Source: Larix kaempferi
Taxonomy: Eukaryota; Streptophyta; Pinopsida; Pinales; Pinaceae
DNA length: 64,000 bases
Direction: 5' to 3'
NCBI GenBank assembly: GCA_027924585.1
Contig: BSBM01000190.1
Span: 5,280,501-5,344,500 of the forward strand
In this document: piece after piece, positions 1 to 11,330 of the stretch
Layout of the letters: the number at the start of each line of letters is the position of its first letter
Position numbering within the stretch: the stretch's first letter is position 1
Position numbers and translations under genes: made by a program
The notes under the pieces: model-generated
What the model saw: the letters and a program-made list of their open reading frames with translations, nothing else
What the model was told of the DNA's origin: nothing
The model's database searches: none

Positions 1-77
1 ATGTAAAAATGAACTATAAAATTTTCTTTCTGTCCTTTATGCTTATATAACATTTCAGGTATAGGCACTATCTGAAA

Positions 78-1262
78 ATGAATGCAGAATAGGGAAGCAG
101 CATACACGGAAATACGGACTCACCACCCCGAGAGCAAGAGCTGGTGGTTGAACTAAAATCAAATTTGATGAAGTCTATGCAAAATCTGAAGGCAGAGTTC
201 CAAAGTTTCCGAGATGAAAACATGCAAGAAAGAAGAGAGCATCAATCCATAAATGAGGCACTGCTTCAGACCTTAACAAAGGAAAAACCTCTTGGATAGC
301 CCACACTCTTAGTCAACACTTTAAAAAAAGGAAACAGTCACACAAAAATAACTGCCAGCCAAAAGGGAGAAGAGCAGGGAGAACACATACCTAAATCAAT
401 GGAAGAGGACTGTAAGAGCTCTTCCAACGATAAAGGTTCACCACCTCCTTGCAAGAAAAGGAAGAAAAGTGATGACAGTATGCAATGGGAATTCAAAAAG
501 ATAAAGGCCCCAACCTATGATGGAGAGATTAACTCTGGGGAAAAGGTTGAGGAGTGGATGCTAGGGAGGAATAAATACTTAAAAGTTCATAATTACTCCA
601 ATGAAATGCAAGCTCGACTAGCCATATACAACCTGAATGGTAAAGCTGCCAGATGGTGGCGGGACTTCAAACACACCAAAGGACAAGAAATGAGAGACAT
701 AACCTGTGATATTTTCAGTAGAATATTCCAGGACAAATATATGTCTGAAAGATTCTTTGACAAGAAAATTAAAGAATTTCATGAGTTAAAAATGGGCTCC
801 CTGACTATGGAAGCATTCATAAACCGATCCTTAGACTTGCTACACTATGTGCAATACATTAAGGATGAGAAGGTCAAAATACAGCAATTCTTGGGAGGGT
901 TGCCACCAAACTTTAGAGAAAAGATAGAGTTTGACATGCCCAAAACCCTGGACATAACCTTACATAAAGAAATACTATGTTATGAACACGGACAGCCAAG
1001 GAATGACAACCTCAACAGAAACAGAGATAGGTTCAGAACATTCACGGACAACCGCAGACCGGGTTTTATACCTCCACCCTATCGGAATCATAACAACATT
1101 TTTCCGCCCAATAGAGGCTTCAACTGACCTCAAGCATGACCAAGTGCACCCCCACCACCTATCAACAGGCCAGCTTTCAACAAAGGGACAAAAGATGTCC
1201 CACTGATTGTTTCTTGTTGGAAATGCCAAGGGCCACACTACTATAGAGACTACCCCAACAAA
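78..1262 (+). pseudogene. gag: gag of family A copy 1
   Basis: Capsid/nucleocapsid part of the polyprotein. The start at 78 is chosen because copy 2 has an aligned ATG at 34920 followed by the same residues. A Glu/Gln-rich N-terminal segment is followed by the retrotransposon gag core around 500-960 (motif AARWWRDF near 640-663, matching the usual W-W motif). The zinc knuckle at 1215-1253 reads CWKCQGPHYYRDY: the expected last Cys is Tyr, one G-to-A change (copy 2 keeps NCP here). In-frame stops lie at 90, 297 and 1125. At 90 and 1125, copy 2 has CAG and CGA; at 297 it has CAA. Confidence 0.85.
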
Positions 1263-1310
1263 ACGGATGGAGTTTTACACAATGTCCAAGCAGAACCTAC
1301 CATTGGAGGC

Positions 1311-1724
1311 ATGGTAAAGACACCCAGGATTTATGTTGCTCTTGATGGATGGCAGGCAGATCACCAAGCCACCATGGTTGAAATAGAGGGTAAGATCTCT
1401 AACACTGCCATTTCAGTTTTAATCGATCTCGGTGCTTGCCAAAGTTATATCTCCCCTAAGTTAGTGGACACTTGTAAGTTGAATCGAGAACCTCATGAGA
1501 AATCGTGGCTGGTACAACTAGCCACCGGTACCAAACGAAAGGTCTCCGAGTTAGTTAAGACTTGTGAGACAGACTTAAGCAAGTTTCAAACTAGGTTAGA
1601 TTTAAACATTCTACCCCTATGGTCGTACGATGTACTCATCAGCATGGATTGGTTAGAAGAACACCATGTCCTACTAGAATGCTTAAACAAATCCTTATTC
1701 TGCAAGGATGACCAAGGGAATTAG
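1311..1724 (+). pseudogene. aspartic protease segment, family A copy 1
   Basis: Retropepsin-like domain that would cleave the polyprotein. The active-site region reads VLIDLGACQSYIS around 1416-1455. Copy 2 has DPGAC at the same place, so the D-x-G-A core is kept but the residue between differs. A second conserved stretch, SYDVLISMDWLEEHH (~1624-1668), is the usual C-terminal part of plant gypsy proteases. It ends at a TAG (1722-1724) where copy 2 has CAG. The linker to RT (1725-1997) is in the same frame and carries stops at 1764, 1854 and 1920. Confidence 0.8.
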
Positions 1725-1997
1725 AAGACAATTCAAGGTATCCCTAAGAAAGTGTCGGTGCGATAGATCATTTCCTTACAAGCAAATAAATGCATCAGGA
1801 AAGGTTGTAAACTCTTTGCTGTCAATATCCAAAACATAGAAACTAAGAGGGAATAGAAGATCGAATATTTCCCACTCCTCGTAGATTTTAAAGATGTATT
1901 TCCCGAAGAAATACCACGATAACACCCCAAACGAGACTTAGACTTTTCCATCAAGCTAACACCCTGGTCAGTACCAGCTTCTAAAGCCCCGTACCGC

Positions 1998-2750
1998 ATG
2001 AGCACACCAGAATTGGTGGAACTAAAGCTTCAGTTACAAGAGTTAATAAATAAAGGATACATTCAACCAAGTGTGTCCCCTTGGGGCGCACTAATACTCT
2101 TCATCAAAAAGAAAGACAGAATGATGCGGATGTGCATCGATTATCGCCAACTCAACAAAATGACCTTTAAGAACCGCTACCCACTCCCTAGGATCGACGA
2201 CTTGTTTGACCAGGTCAGAGGAGCGAAGATCTTCTCAAAGATCGACTTGCGATCTGGATACCATCAGGTGAGGATCCATGATGCAGATATCAACAAGACC
2301 GCGTTTCGAACCCATTACAGCCTCTACGATTTTGTAGTGATGCCCTTTGGGTTGACGAATGCACCGGCCAACTTTATGTGCATGATGAACATTATCTTTA
2401 GTAAATACCTCGATAAGTTCGTTTTAGTCTTCATTGATGACATCTTGATCTACTCCACGAACAAAGTGGAACATGAGGAACATATTAGAATTGTTCTCTG
2501 TATACTACAGGAACACCAGCTTTACGCCAAGTTTAGTAAGTGCGATTTCTACAAACCCCATATTCAATACTTAGGACATATCATTTTCAAGAAGGGAATA
2601 GCTGTCGACCCCAAAAAGGTCAAAGCTATCGAAGAATGGGCCACGCCTACTTGCGTATTTGATATAAGATCGTTCTTAGGATTAGCCGGCTACTATCGAA
2701 AGTTCATTGAGAAATTTTCATGGATTGCATGTCCCATGACTGCCTTGTAG
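1998..2750 (+). pseudogene. reverse transcriptase domain, family A copy 1
   Basis: RNA-dependent DNA polymerase of the element. About 250 codons are open. Visible blocks in order: [64 protein letters not shown] and the catalytic FIDDILIYS box (~2432-2458), then IQYLGHII and [12 protein letters not shown]. The YxDD-type box has both aspartates. The domain ends at TAG 2748-2750; copy 2 also has TAG at the aligned codon (37587-37589). Confidence 0.9.
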
Positions 2751-3347
2751 AAAAAGGCAAACAAGTTTATTTGGACGGATAAGTGCGAAGAAAGCTTTCA
2801 AAAGATGAAGCAACTACTGATTAGTGCACCGATTTCGTGTATTGCGGATCCCAATGGGGACTTCATCATTTGCATGGGTGCAAGCAAGGAAGGACTTGGG
2901 GGAGTCTTTATGCAAGACAATTTTTCCATATGCTACAAATCGAGGAAACTAAAAGAACATGAGCAAAACTACCCTACTCATGACCTCGAACTAGCCGCCA
3001 TCATCCACGCTCTGAAGATGTGGTGACATTATCTCATGGGAAAGAAATTCCTATTGATGACTGATAACATGAGCTTGAAGTACCTTCTCAACCAACCCAA
3101 CCTAAATGCAAGGCAGGCCAAGTGGTTAGCCTTCCTTAGTGAATACCATTTCGAACTTAACCATATAAAAGGAAAGGAAAACAAGATTGCGGATGCCTTG
3201 AGCCATCGAGCACATATGCTTTACGAGGTCACAATGAGCCAAACCAACTCAGATTTACACCACACAATTCGAACGGCTTGTAAGAGTGACCGTTACTACA
3301 TGAAAATTCTTGCAAAGATCCAAGACGATAGATTATTCCAACAATAG
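2751..3347 (+). pseudogene. RNase H domain, family A copy 1
   Basis: RNase H that degrades the RNA strand of the RNA-DNA hybrid. Recognisable blocks include GDFIICMGASKEGLGGV (the usual catalytic D in 'TDAS' is Gly here; copy 2 keeps CTDAS), YPTHDLELAAIIHALK, LLMTDNMSLKYLL and the C-terminal KGKENKIADALSHR. A TGA at 3024-3026 splits the domain; copy 2 keeps CGA there but has TAG for the preceding Trp. The segment ends at a TAG at 3345-3347. Confidence 0.85.
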
Positions 3348-4709
3348 AAGGAATACAAGATAGACGAGTCAGGACTACTATGGTCAGAAGAGAGACTTTA
3401 CGTCCCAGAGAGTAGAGACATTAGATCAAACATTCTCACCGATTTTCACCAGAAACCCTATTCGGGGCACCCCGGATATCAAAAGATGATATCAGCCGTC
3501 AAGAAGCATTACTTTTGGCCTAAGTTGAAAGCTGACATCGCCATGTTCATCGCGAAATCTTAGGAGTGCCAACTAGTCAAAGCAGAACACCAACACCCCT
3601 CCCGATTACCTCGACCCTTACCCATTCCAGAATGGAAATGGGAAGTGATAAGTATGGACTTCATTACAGGCTTACCCAAGAGTAAGGAACTGAACGAATC
3701 CATATTTGTAGTGGTAGACAAGCTGTCTAAAGCAACCCACTTTATACTGTTGAAATCTACCTACAAAGCAGTTCACATTGCAGAAATATTCTTAAAAGAG
3801 ATCTTTCGATTGCACGGGATACCTAAGGCAATCATTTCCAATCGAGACACAAATTTCACTAGTAACTTCTGGAGAGCATTGTTCTCCGGTTTGGAAACCC
3901 AGTTACAATTCACTACTGCATACCATCCCCAGACTGACAGAAAAACAGAATGAGCAAACCAAATCCTCGAGGACATGTTGAGGATGTATGTCACCAACAA
4001 CCCCACCAAGTAGGAAGATTATTTGCACCTCGCAGAGTTCGCATACAACAATGGTTATCAAACCTTGGCCAAAATGAGTCCTTTCGAGGTACTCTACGAC
4101 AGGAAATGTCGGACACCCGTGACTCGGGACAGTCCAGTAGACAGACTTATGTTAGGACCTGACCTACTAAAGGACTTGGAACAACTAATCTCCAAGGTAC
4201 AACTGAACCTAAAAGAAGCACAAGACCTCCAAAAGAGTTATGCCGAAAATAAAAGAAAAGACAAAGACTACCAAGTTGGTGAACATGTGTTTCTAAAAAT
4301 AAAGGCAAAACAAATCTCATTGAGCTTGGGACGTTGTGGGAAACTAGCCCCAAGATTCTGTGGAACTTCCGAAATACTGACCAAGAAGGGCCTAGTAGAT
4401 TATGAATTAGCCTTAACAGCTCATATAAAATTTCATAATGTTTTTCATGATTCACTATTAAAGAAATATGTATACGATACTAAACATGTTATCGATTGGT
4501 CCTTATTACAGGTGGAGCCTGAAGGGTAGTCCACGCCAGAACCACTCCACATTCGGGACAACAGAGAGGTGGAGCTTAGGAGGAAGACCATCACTCAGCT
4601 GAAAGTGCAATGGAGGCACTTTGGGCCAGATGAGGCTACTTGGGAGAATGAGACCACCATGAAAGAGGCATACCTTGCCTTATTTCATGACTTCATTCCT
4701 AGTCCCTAG
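3348..4709 (+). pseudogene. integrase and chromodomain-like tail, family A copy 1
   Basis: Integrase that would insert the cDNA. The zinc-binding N-terminus is visible (GHPGYQKM near 3468-3490; the CxxC is damaged by the TAG at 3561). The catalytic core shows D in SMDFITGLP (~3654), D in the HGIPKAIISNRDTNF region (~3815-3857; the second D is NRD here rather than SDRD) and TERANQ-like sequence broken by TGA at 3951. Stops also occur at 4011 and 4527. The last ~60 codons contain LKVQWRHFGPDEATWENE (~4600-4655), which resembles the chromodomain of plant chromoviruses. The frame ends at TAG 4707-4709, just before the polypurine tract. Confidence 0.82.
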
Positions 4710-4733
4710 AAACACCGGGACGGTGTTATTTCT

Positions 4734-4746
4734 AAGCGGGGAGGGA
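4734..4746 (+). other. polypurine tract, family A copy 1
   Basis: Purine-rich AAGCGGGGAGGGA directly abuts the TG that opens the 3' LTR at 4747. Copy 2 has AACAGGGGAGGGA at 39548-39560 in the same place. This is the expected plus-strand primer site. Confidence 0.8.
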
Positions 4747-7700
4747 TGTAATATCCTGAATTTTTGGACTAACTAATTTTGTTGTTATATTGGGCCACGA
4801 CCCTAGCACCTATGTTTTATTTGGGGTATTTGGCATGAGCCCTGTCACCTATAATTATTCTTTTATATATATTGACATATCGAGCATGGACCCTAACTGA
4901 CTTCTTTATTTGAGTGTATACTGGGAAAAAAGGCCCTGATATTGTAATGATGTTACTTAGCTTTGATATGGGTACAAGCCCTAATATACTGAGATGATCT
5001 TTTGTTACTTACTGTGCAGAGCTATGATTTTACATGATTAGACTTATGAGTGTGTTGAGCGTGGACTCAGAAACACACATATAACCTACGTATTGGGCAT
5101 AAGCCCCGATGTACCTACAAGAATGTTTATGTACTAGGAGTAATCCCTGAGGTACATTGAGTGTTGGGCCTAAGCCCTGGAGAACTCCAAGCTTGATAAA
5201 TGGATACCGGATCCGAGGCAACTTAAAGATTCTAGATGTGCCTCACAACGACATTCTAGCACTAGGGTTGGGCATAGGCTCAGGAATTGCACTAGCATAA
5301 CGCCCATGTGAGAGTGTTGAGTTAAAAGGCTTTGAAGAGCACTCGAGGTTACTGCAGTGCAAAATTGTTGAGTCGGAAGGACTCTGAATAGCACTTTTAC
5401 TTTCATCAAACTTATTTTATTTGATTAGATAATTCATCTTTTATCTTGATCAAGTACTGCGGGAACTACCGTGTTAAACGAGGGAATCCGACATGCAAAG
5501 AGAGGGAGACTAGAGGTACATAACCAAGCCTATCGAGACCATCCAAAGAATTGGACCTTTTCCTTAAAAGTCAAAAGAAGTATCATGTGAAGCTACATAA
5601 TCTAATAAAAGATAATTACCAGCAGTCTTTTATGACTAACATGCCTAAAAGCCTTAAGGCTTATGTTATTATTGAAAGCTTTAATAATAATGTATCATTT
5701 TCTAATTGTCAAATATATTTATTATAGATGGCTCATGCATTATTTAAATATTATTAATGAGGTGTTACTAGTTAAAGTAAAACATTATCATTATTATTGT
5801 TAATATAATTATTATTGAGAGTTGAAATCAAAATCACTTATAGTTAAATAGTTGGAAAAGTCCTAGTTCAAAAGGACTAGATATTTAATTAAATAATATC
5901 TTTTAAATATTAATTATTTAATTTAAAGAAACTAATTATTCAACAGTCCTAATTAAAAGACTTCCCTACTTAAAGAGGCATATCCCAAGTTTGGGGATCA
6001 TCTATCTTTCCATTATCATTCTCTGATGGTAACTGCAGGAAAAACGTTTGCTCCAAGAAACTGAACCAGCAGTAACCCTAAGTCATTTATCTCTTTTGCA
6101 TGTTGGAATCCAGCTCGGGGGGATCCCTACAGAACCAGGAACGGTTGTAGGATCATGGTTGGGAGGAACATGGTAACCCAAAGTTATCCAGCTACAGGAA
6201 ATCATCCTAACAGTTTAGCGAGATACAACAGGATCTGCATTAACTGTTGTTGAGTGTACAATTTTCTACTGAAAGGAATCAAGTGCCAAGTAGCTAGGTT
6301 TCCACTGGAAGGGGTCGAGTACTCAAGCAACCAGGTATGGAGTATTTATTGTTTTAAATTTTCCAATTATAATAAATTTAGGCTCTTAAAGTTAGAATTG
6401 ATACTACAACATTGTTCTCATTTCCAATATTATCAACTTCAAGGTTTCGCCCAGAACCTAGTGGAGGGTCTAGCAGGTCTAGCCAAGCTAGCCTTTGCTA
6501 GACAATACATAATGTCTTCTAGGTTAGGGTTATTATAATTTCTTGTTTATAGGAAAATGTTTTCTGTTGAATCGTATTTCCTTATTCGTAGTGCAGGTTT
6601 TTTATCTATGCCTATCATTTCTTTTAAATTATTATCCTATCTATACTGGAACACAAACCAAATAGAAATAAAAACTAGACATTGAAACTTTCATACTGCA
6701 AATTAAAAGTACCCTGTAGTGAAGGCATGTTACTGTAATTTTCTCAAAGCTTCTCCATTATCAACGAATCAGTCAACTGCTACCACGAAAGCACCACAGA
6801 ACTTTTCTAAGGGTTGATTCCCACAGTCAACAGAATATCTACTTAGTACAAACAACACTTCTCTTATTAATTTGAAAATGATGGTCAGGAGAACGATTCT
6901 CATCAACAATACATTGAAAGCCCAACTATTTACAAATCGCCATAACATAACAGAAAACACTCAAAACTCTGTTCTTTGAAACACACAACTAGGGTCTCCC
7001 CATCTTTCCTTTAAAAGAAAATACAGGGATCACTACATAGGTGCTTAGCAAACCAAAACGGCAAAGGCAGGGATCGAATCTCTCTAGGTTCACAGGTAAA
7101 GACAATACTAGTCAGATGCTTCTCATAACGAAAAATAAACATAACAGGAAAACGAAGGCTATGACATCATACATTTATAATCGGGTATCTTTTAAAATAC
7201 ATCTTAAAGGTTTGAAAACCCTGTTAGTCACGATTTCCCATCCATTGATCAGGTCTCATAGTCCAAACATTTAGGGTCATCCCTTGTAGAGAATTTAAAC
7301 ACGGGTTGGGGTATCAACCCCTAAAGCATCTCACTTAGCCCCGAAATGATCACTACAAGCTAGTCAACTAACAGAATTACCATAGACATCAACGAATACA
7401 GAGTTTTCTATTTAGCAATACAAATCGACTAGCTACAGGATAGAAGCACAAACAACTTATACATTTTTATAAACTTCTCTTACGCCATAGGAAAGAAAAA
7501 CGCAGAAACATAGAAAAGATAATATGCATACATTTAGCATGGGGAAAAGAGTCAAACGACTTTCCATCATAATCATAGACTAACAGAGAATTATTAAAAA
7601 GAAAATACAATGGCCATAGTTTCTTTACACGGCCATTTAAACTTGATAGAAACAGCAAACACAGAATTCCTTTCCCCATTTCCAAACTTCAAAGACGAGG

Positions 7701-9008
7701 TCCACAAATACATACAAGGGAGAATACTCTTTCAAAAACCAACATTTACATAAGCACAAATACATGGAAGGCATGGAAACCCTTAGTAGATCCATCCATC
7801 AAAATATTATTACAAGAATGTACCAGACACTAGGTCAAGCCAAAGGCAACCTCCCTGGAGATTCCAAGTCTGAGTGAGCCAAAGGCATTACGAATCTCCC
7901 CATTGCGAAATTTTCAAAGCCTTCTCCAAACCATCGAGACAGATAGGGTGAAGGGTTGAAAGAACCCAGGACTTACCAGTCCAAATGCTTGGCACAATTC
8001 ATATTGATTCCCCTTCTGGCCACGCAGAGAGTCACCATACCTGTCAGTGAGAGAAAACAAAAAGAAGTTAGGGTCTAGAGCAGTTCTTAAAACTAGAAAT
8101 GAGAGGAGAAGTATTAACAGTAAAAGCATGGACATAGTTTTACCTGTGGGATAACCTCTGCATCGTAGTCGTGATCTCCAAACCTTACCCTAGCCATGAA
8201 TGTAGCTCAGGCTAGGCGCAACCACATCAAAAACAGAGCTAAAAACCCTCGCAGCCAACAGACCAAGTGAAACCACAACTTCGAAAACTTTGGCGTAACT
8301 TTTGATAAAGGCCTTAGTCTAGCTAGCCAAAGCCATGTGATTTCCATGTGTGTTATTATTGCTTTCAATTACCACATTGGGTCTCCATTACAATTGATCA
8401 AACTATGTAGTATAGTCGTGTGGGTGCATTACCCTTAGTTTATTAATACAAAAACAAGGTTCTCAACTCCTTCATGTAGCATAAGGGTGGTTCCACTTTT
8501 AGACTTTTTACATAGGGTAGATGCCAACCATATGGCCACCAAGGGACATCTGCATAGGAGACAACAATTAAATAGGCGTTAGCATAATCGCTAAATAAGT
8601 CCATAGGTTTTCCCCTTTTCACACCTTACCTCTTGGTGACTTCGCAAGAAGTGTTTAATCAAACCCCAAAGATTTAGGGTGTTTCAACTTCCCTCATCAC
8701 GTTCATCATGCCTAAGAATTGACATTTGACAATTGGCATTTCAAACATACATTTAGATTAAGTAATAAGAATAGTATTATTGCATGGAAAAACTTTACCC
8801 CCACGTGTTCATCCTAATTACTTTTGCACAAAAGCTTGACTGATAAAAGTTACCTTGCTAGAAGTTTTCTTAACACATTGAAATGGAAAATGCAAGTATC
8901 AATACTTTTCATATTACTGTAGGAAAATCTCATACATATTTAATCTATGTTAGGCGATTTAACAAGAAGAAGAATTTTTTTTTATCTCACTATTTAAGGG
9001 ACATTACA
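4747..9008 (+). repeat. 3' LTR of family A copy 1 (4.26 kb)
   Basis: Begins TGTAATATCCTGAA and ends GGGACATTACA, giving TG...CA ends within a short inverted repeat TGTAAT/ATTACA. The same start is seen at 31572 and 39561 and the same end at 57006 and, in reverse, at 42526. Sequence similarity to the copy-2 LTRs is evident along the length, for example the 'agcaggtctagccaagctagcc' block near 6470 and 33105. Short ORFs on both strands inside it have no counterpart in the other copies and are not annotated as genes. Confidence 0.85.
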
Positions 9009-9784
9009 ACCTGCCATCTAATACAAAGATTGGGCTTGTTCTCGGAAGGTAAATCTTGTCTATTTTTACATATTAGGTTTTCTGATTGAAGAGTCTAAAT
9101 CCTGTGTGCATTCAGCCCCATCTTCACGACTAGCTCGCACTAATTGTGCCCTTCTTTCCATGCAGCATAGTCCAGGCTCATCTTCTGCACATTCCACTCA
9201 CCTTTGCTGCCATATTCCACCTGCACCTCCTTTCCCAGCCCACGCATTCACTCTCTCAACCCTCATCTATGCTTGGCCTTTCCAACCTACTCCATATTAA
9301 TCCCACTCAGCCATATTCATGCTTGCACTCTTGGTCCTCTTCGCTATCACTCAATACACATTAACGCAACCCCATATGAAACGATGCCCATCTGAAATGC
9401 TTAGCCCATGATCCAAGTTGCCCATCATTAATGCAGCCCCATCTGAAACGCTACCCATCTGAAAACGCTTGGCCCATCTTCACGCTTTCCCATCATCCAA
9501 GCTCCCCATCAGCACGCAACTCCCATCTCTTTCTTTGGGCCATCTTCCATGCTCCCCATTATCAACGCAGTCCCATGTTGGCCTTTTCCCTCACACGGCA
9601 CCCTTCTGCTTGCCTATCCTAGCGGATCCCTCTCTGTCCGTGTGCCTAGTTGTTCCTTGCCCAAACCTCTACCTTGTTCCACCACTGCCCAATGCAACCA
9701 GCATTTCCTATGGGGATGACTAGAAATGCTTAGGACTAATATTTCCCATGCTACATGCAACTCTCATCCCTTTTTGGTAGATCA
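9009..9784 (+). repeat. 5' LTR of family B, distal part
   Basis: Aligns with 14566-15393 of the 3' LTR, both starting 'acctgcc(a/g)tctaatacaaag' and ending '...tttttgg(t/c)agatca'. It holds a degenerate CCCATC-rich tract (9380-9560) also present in the 3' copy. The Pro/Ser/His-rich ORFs in all three frames here are by-products of that C-rich composition. Confidence 0.85.
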
Positions 9785-9786
9785 AT

Positions 9787-9798
9787 TGGTATCAGAGC
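9787..9798 (+). other. primer binding site, family B
   Basis: TGGTATCAGAGC, complementary to the 3' end of plant initiator methionine tRNA, two bases after the LTR end. It is the standard minus-strand priming site of many plant LTR elements. Confidence 0.9.
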
Positions 9799-10074
9799 AT
9801 CTAGATCCCAAGAAGAAGCAACAAAAGAACCAACTACAATAAGGTTTTTAGATTTCTTTTTTTTTCCCTAAGGTTTATGCTTTGCAAGTAGATCTCACAC
9901 CCTTCTCATGGTTTTCTACAGTCCATGTTGGATTCACAGATCTTCCTACCCATAGGAGCCCAAAGATCTCCACCATAGATAGGAGATTCATAGATCTTCA
10001 TGCCCATAGATCTCTCCCTCTAAATCCATCTATTGTTCGTTAAGCCTCCAGCCCCAGTTTTTTTTTTCTATGAG

Positions 10075-10960
10075 ATGCCTCCTAGATGAGACCCTTTGGC
10101 CACTGACTCAGATTCTAATGCCTCTAATCCAGTCCAGGAACTAGCACCTACTCTCAATGAGCTAATCAGAATGCAACAACAGACCCACCCAGATCCATTC
10201 AAGCTAGATACTAGGTTCCAACTCCCTAAGTTCGCGGGACAAACCATTGGAGAAGTGGTGGACTCATGGATCCGCAGCCTTTCTACCTATTTTAGGACTT
10301 GCACGGGCCTTACGGAAGAGAGAAAGCTTTAGATTGCAGCATTACAGTTGGAAGGACTTGCTCAAACATGGTGGGACACAGAGCAAGAAAAGGCCACCTT
10401 GGTGATAGAAATTGGAGCTTGAGTAGAGTCTTCTTCTTCTCAACCGATCAACACTTGGGCTCGAATGTGCGAAGCTTTGAGAGATCGGTTATACCCACCC
10501 AGGTATCTTCAATCCTTATGGATCTGATGGCACCAACTCCGCCAACTTCCTACGCAAGGAGTCCAAGCATATATTGAAAACTTCTCCAAGCTTCAACTTC
10601 AACTCCACATTCGAGACCAAGAAGAGGTATTAATCCTTAAATTTAATTCGGGTTTATTATTTCAGTTCCGTAGAGAAGTTGAGTTATTTGAAAATTCTAC
10701 ATTGGATAAAGCTTTTCAAAGAGAATTGGCAGTTGAAAGAGGTAGCTCCTCGGGGCCGTACTCTGCAATCCTGTCCCAACCAAAATCCAACTACCTCACA
10801 AAATACCATACCCAATACTGCATCCCTCTTTTCATCCACTCATCCTACCAATCGAATGGAAAATCCATCATGGTGTTCCTTCCACAAGGCTAATTCCCAC
10901 AACACTTAAGATTGTCGAGTTTTAAATGCTCTCAAAACCACCAAAACTCTCTTTACCAAG
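10075..10960 (+). pseudogene. gag: gag of family B
   Basis: The likely start is ATG 10075 (MPPR, then TGA where CGA is expected), in frame with the open stretch from 10096. The gag core contains LPKFAGQTIGEVVDSWIRSL and LEGLAQTWWDTEQEK (~10350-10394), the typical gypsy capsid W-W block. A stop follows ERKL at 10330 and another lies near 10420. The C-terminus has a CSFHKANSHNT-stop-DC pattern (~10880-10915), a decayed version of the C/H cluster found at the end of many plant gag proteins. Confidence 0.75.
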
Positions 10961-10963
10961 ATT

Positions 10964-11330
10964 ATGTCATCCCAACCTATAGAGGAAATTGCTGAGGTTC
11001 CTCTTGAGAATCCTACTGAAGTAGATCCTTCATTGATCTTAATGACATCCAAAGATTCAAATTTAGCTACCTTACCCCTCTTTACTCATAAATTCAAAAT
11101 CAAAGATTCTTTGGCCTTGCTCATCATGGATAATGGCATTCAGAAAAATTTGGTTTCCCAAGAGCTAGTCCAGTGTCTCCACCTCCCCATTACTCCTCAT
11201 CCGAAACCATATCAGCTATGATGGGTCCAAAAGGATGATCCTCGTCTATTGGTTTCTAAGCGTTGCCTCGTAACATTTTCCATCGGACATTTTAGAGACT
11301 CTGTGCTATGTGGTGTATCTCCATTAGATT
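10964..11330 (+). pseudogene. protease region of family B
   Basis: Contains LALLIMDNGIQKNLVS (~11110-11160). This matches the plant gypsy protease layout in which the active-site triplet is followed by a QKNL(I/V)S motif, although the active site reads D-N-G. The downstream DSVLCGVSPLDCVDILL stretch matches the usual end of the domain. A TGA follows PKPYQL at 11219-11221. Confidence 0.65.

Larger units (their letters stand above)
1..9008 (+). mobile_element. Ty3/gypsy family A, copy 1 (5' truncated by window edge)
   Basis: Internal region (1-4746) plus a complete 3' LTR (4747-9008). Gag, protease, RT, RNase H, integrase and a C-terminal chromodomain-like segment follow in gypsy order in a single reading frame from the ATG at 78 to the stop at 4707-4709. 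That is 1,544 codons with 14 in-frame stops and no frameshift that I can find. The order RT-RNase H-integrase is diagnostic of Ty3/gypsy, and the chromodomain-like tail suggests a chromovirus. The 5' LTR and primer site lie left of the window. The 3' end abuts family B LTR sequence, so the copy is probably inserted there. Confidence 0.9.

Noticed and set aside
9106-9723. Pro/Ser/His-rich ORFs, repeated at 14665-15332
   Set aside because: They lie in the C-rich part of the family B LTRs, occur in several frames at once and are not conserved between the two LTRs.
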